From Kiritimatiellia bacterium (GTDB lineage: Bacteria > Verrucomicrobiota > Kiritimatiellia > RFP12 > UBA1067): a stretch of DNA of 7,556 nucleotides. The stretch is taken from contig JAFNRY010000187.1 of NCBI GenBank assembly GCA_017385345.1, positions 1 through 7,556 of the forward strand, read 5' to 3'. This document shows, in pieces, positions 7,168-7,556 of the stretch (position 1 is the stretch's first letter; each line of letters starts with the position of its first letter). Made by a program: the position numbers and the translations under genes. The notes below the pieces were generated by a model that saw only the letters and a program-made list of their open reading frames with translations, was not told the DNA's origin and made no database searches.

Positions 7168-7175
7168 CGAAGATC
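7142..7175. terminator. Inverted repeat enclosing two convergent stop codons, possible bidirectional terminator
   Basis: GATCTTCG (7142-7149) and CGAAGATC (7168-7175) are perfect 8-base inverted copies separated by 18 bases, extendable by one G-U pair. The loop contains the stop codons of both convergent genes (TAG 7165-7167 on plus, TGA 7154-7152 on minus). No T-run follows on either side, so it is not a typical intrinsic terminator. It is the only terminator-like structure I see at this junction. Confidence 0.35.
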
Positions 7176-7556
7176 TATCGTATGGCGAACGCGCGCCGCG
7201 ATTGCTTTCTGCGAAGCGGAAAGTCCGCGGCGCTGGTTCGCCGGCATTCCCGTAAAGAGGCAGGCGCAACCGCTTTTCAACGCGCCAGCGGCTATCTCGC
7301 GTACAATTTGCTTCACGGGAGGCGGACCATCGTCGTCGGGATCCCGGACCAAATCCATGTCGTCTTCCGTCCACAGCGAATCGGCCGAATCGACAACAAT
7401 CAGATCGACCGCTCCCGAGGCGGCAAGAGCCGCGCAAACGGAAAGAGCCGTTTCCGCCGAATCAGGCTGCGAAACGAGAATCCGCCCCGTCGCAACGCCA
7501 GCACGGCCGGCCGCGACCACATCGAACTTGTTCGAAACATCGATATAGCCGACGAC
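7152..7556 (-). CDS. Divergent RecA-like protein, C-terminal part, cut by right edge
   Basis: The minus-strand frame enters from the right edge and gives 134 residues up to TGA at 7152. The segments YIDV (4-7), ILVSQPDSAETAL (26-38) and SGAVDLIVVDS (47-57) align without gaps to E. coli RecA from about residue 92 to 145, including the Walker B aspartate (D56, equivalent to D144). Several key RecA features are missing. The catalytic Glu96 position is Ser8. The L1 loop region is replaced by an acidic, proline-rich stretch (64-80). The NQIR motif with Gln194 is absent (FTGMPANQ, 101-108), and the L2 region is shortened. The protein ends at LRYLPF, near the end of the RecA core strands, without the RecA C-terminal domain. 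The Walker A part would lie off the window. It is probably a RecA paralogue or a decaying copy, not the main recombinase. An internal GTG at 7520 is not the likely start because RecA similarity continues upstream of it. Confidence 0.75.
   Translation of the reverse strand, partial: VVGYIDVSNKFDVVAAGRAGVATGRILVSQPDSAETALSVCAALAASGAVDLIVVDSADSLWTEDDMDLVRDPDDDGPPPVKQIVREIAAGALKSGCACLFTGMPANQRRGLSASQKAIAARVRHTIDLRYLPF

Noticed and set aside
6367..7437. 356-codon minus-strand open frame at the right end
   Set aside because: It overlaps the GH127 gene in antisense and conflicts with the RecA-like frame, which has real family similarity.
1..7556. CRISPR array, tRNA, rRNA, insertion sequence or attachment site
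   Set aside because: No regularly spaced repeats, cloverleaf or terminal inverted repeats with transposase were seen on either strand.

Overview
The window carries five protein-coding genes, two of them cut by its edges. It is GC-rich, densely coded bacterial DNA. Genes for exported and cytosolic glycoside hydrolases sit beside a restriction-modification gene. This mix would fit a carbohydrate-degrading bacterium of the PVC group (Kiritimatiellota, Lentisphaerota or Verrucomicrobiota) or a similar gut or sediment lineage. That placement is only an impression from gene style; no rRNA or marker gene here settles it.

Layout. On the minus strand, 1-509 is the N-terminal part of a restriction-modification DNA methyltransferase ('restriction endonuclease subunit M' type) that runs off the left edge. 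A non-coding gap of about 325 bases (510-834) separates it from the divergent plus-strand genes. The gap is richer in A+T and holds several inverted repeats, including a 14-bp perfect palindrome and a pair of mutually exclusive hairpins. The plus strand then has three genes in a row: a membrane-anchored tandem CbbX/CfxQ-type AAA+ ATPase (835-2916), a cytosolic GH133-type glycogen-debranching-like enzyme (2906-5125, overlapping the ATPase gene by 11 bases), and a secreted GH127 (DUF1680) beta-L-arabinofuranosidase-like enzyme (5194-7167) with a strong ribosome binding site. On the minus strand, converging on the last gene and overlapping it by 16 bases, is the C-terminal part of a divergent RecA-like protein (7152-7556) that runs off the right edge.

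How the genes may work together. The ATPase and debranching genes are probably co-translated, and the GH127 gene follows closely enough to share their transcript. The hydrolases point to alpha-glucan turnover inside the cell and arabinoside removal outside it. The job of the ATPase is unknown. CbbX relatives remodel inhibited metabolic enzymes, so a remodelling role for the coupled enzyme is a possible but unproven idea. The RecA-like protein aligns without gaps to RecA around the SQPD and Walker B segments, but lacks the catalytic glutamate and the NQIR motif and ends soon after the core. It is therefore a paralogue or degenerate copy, not the housekeeping RecA.
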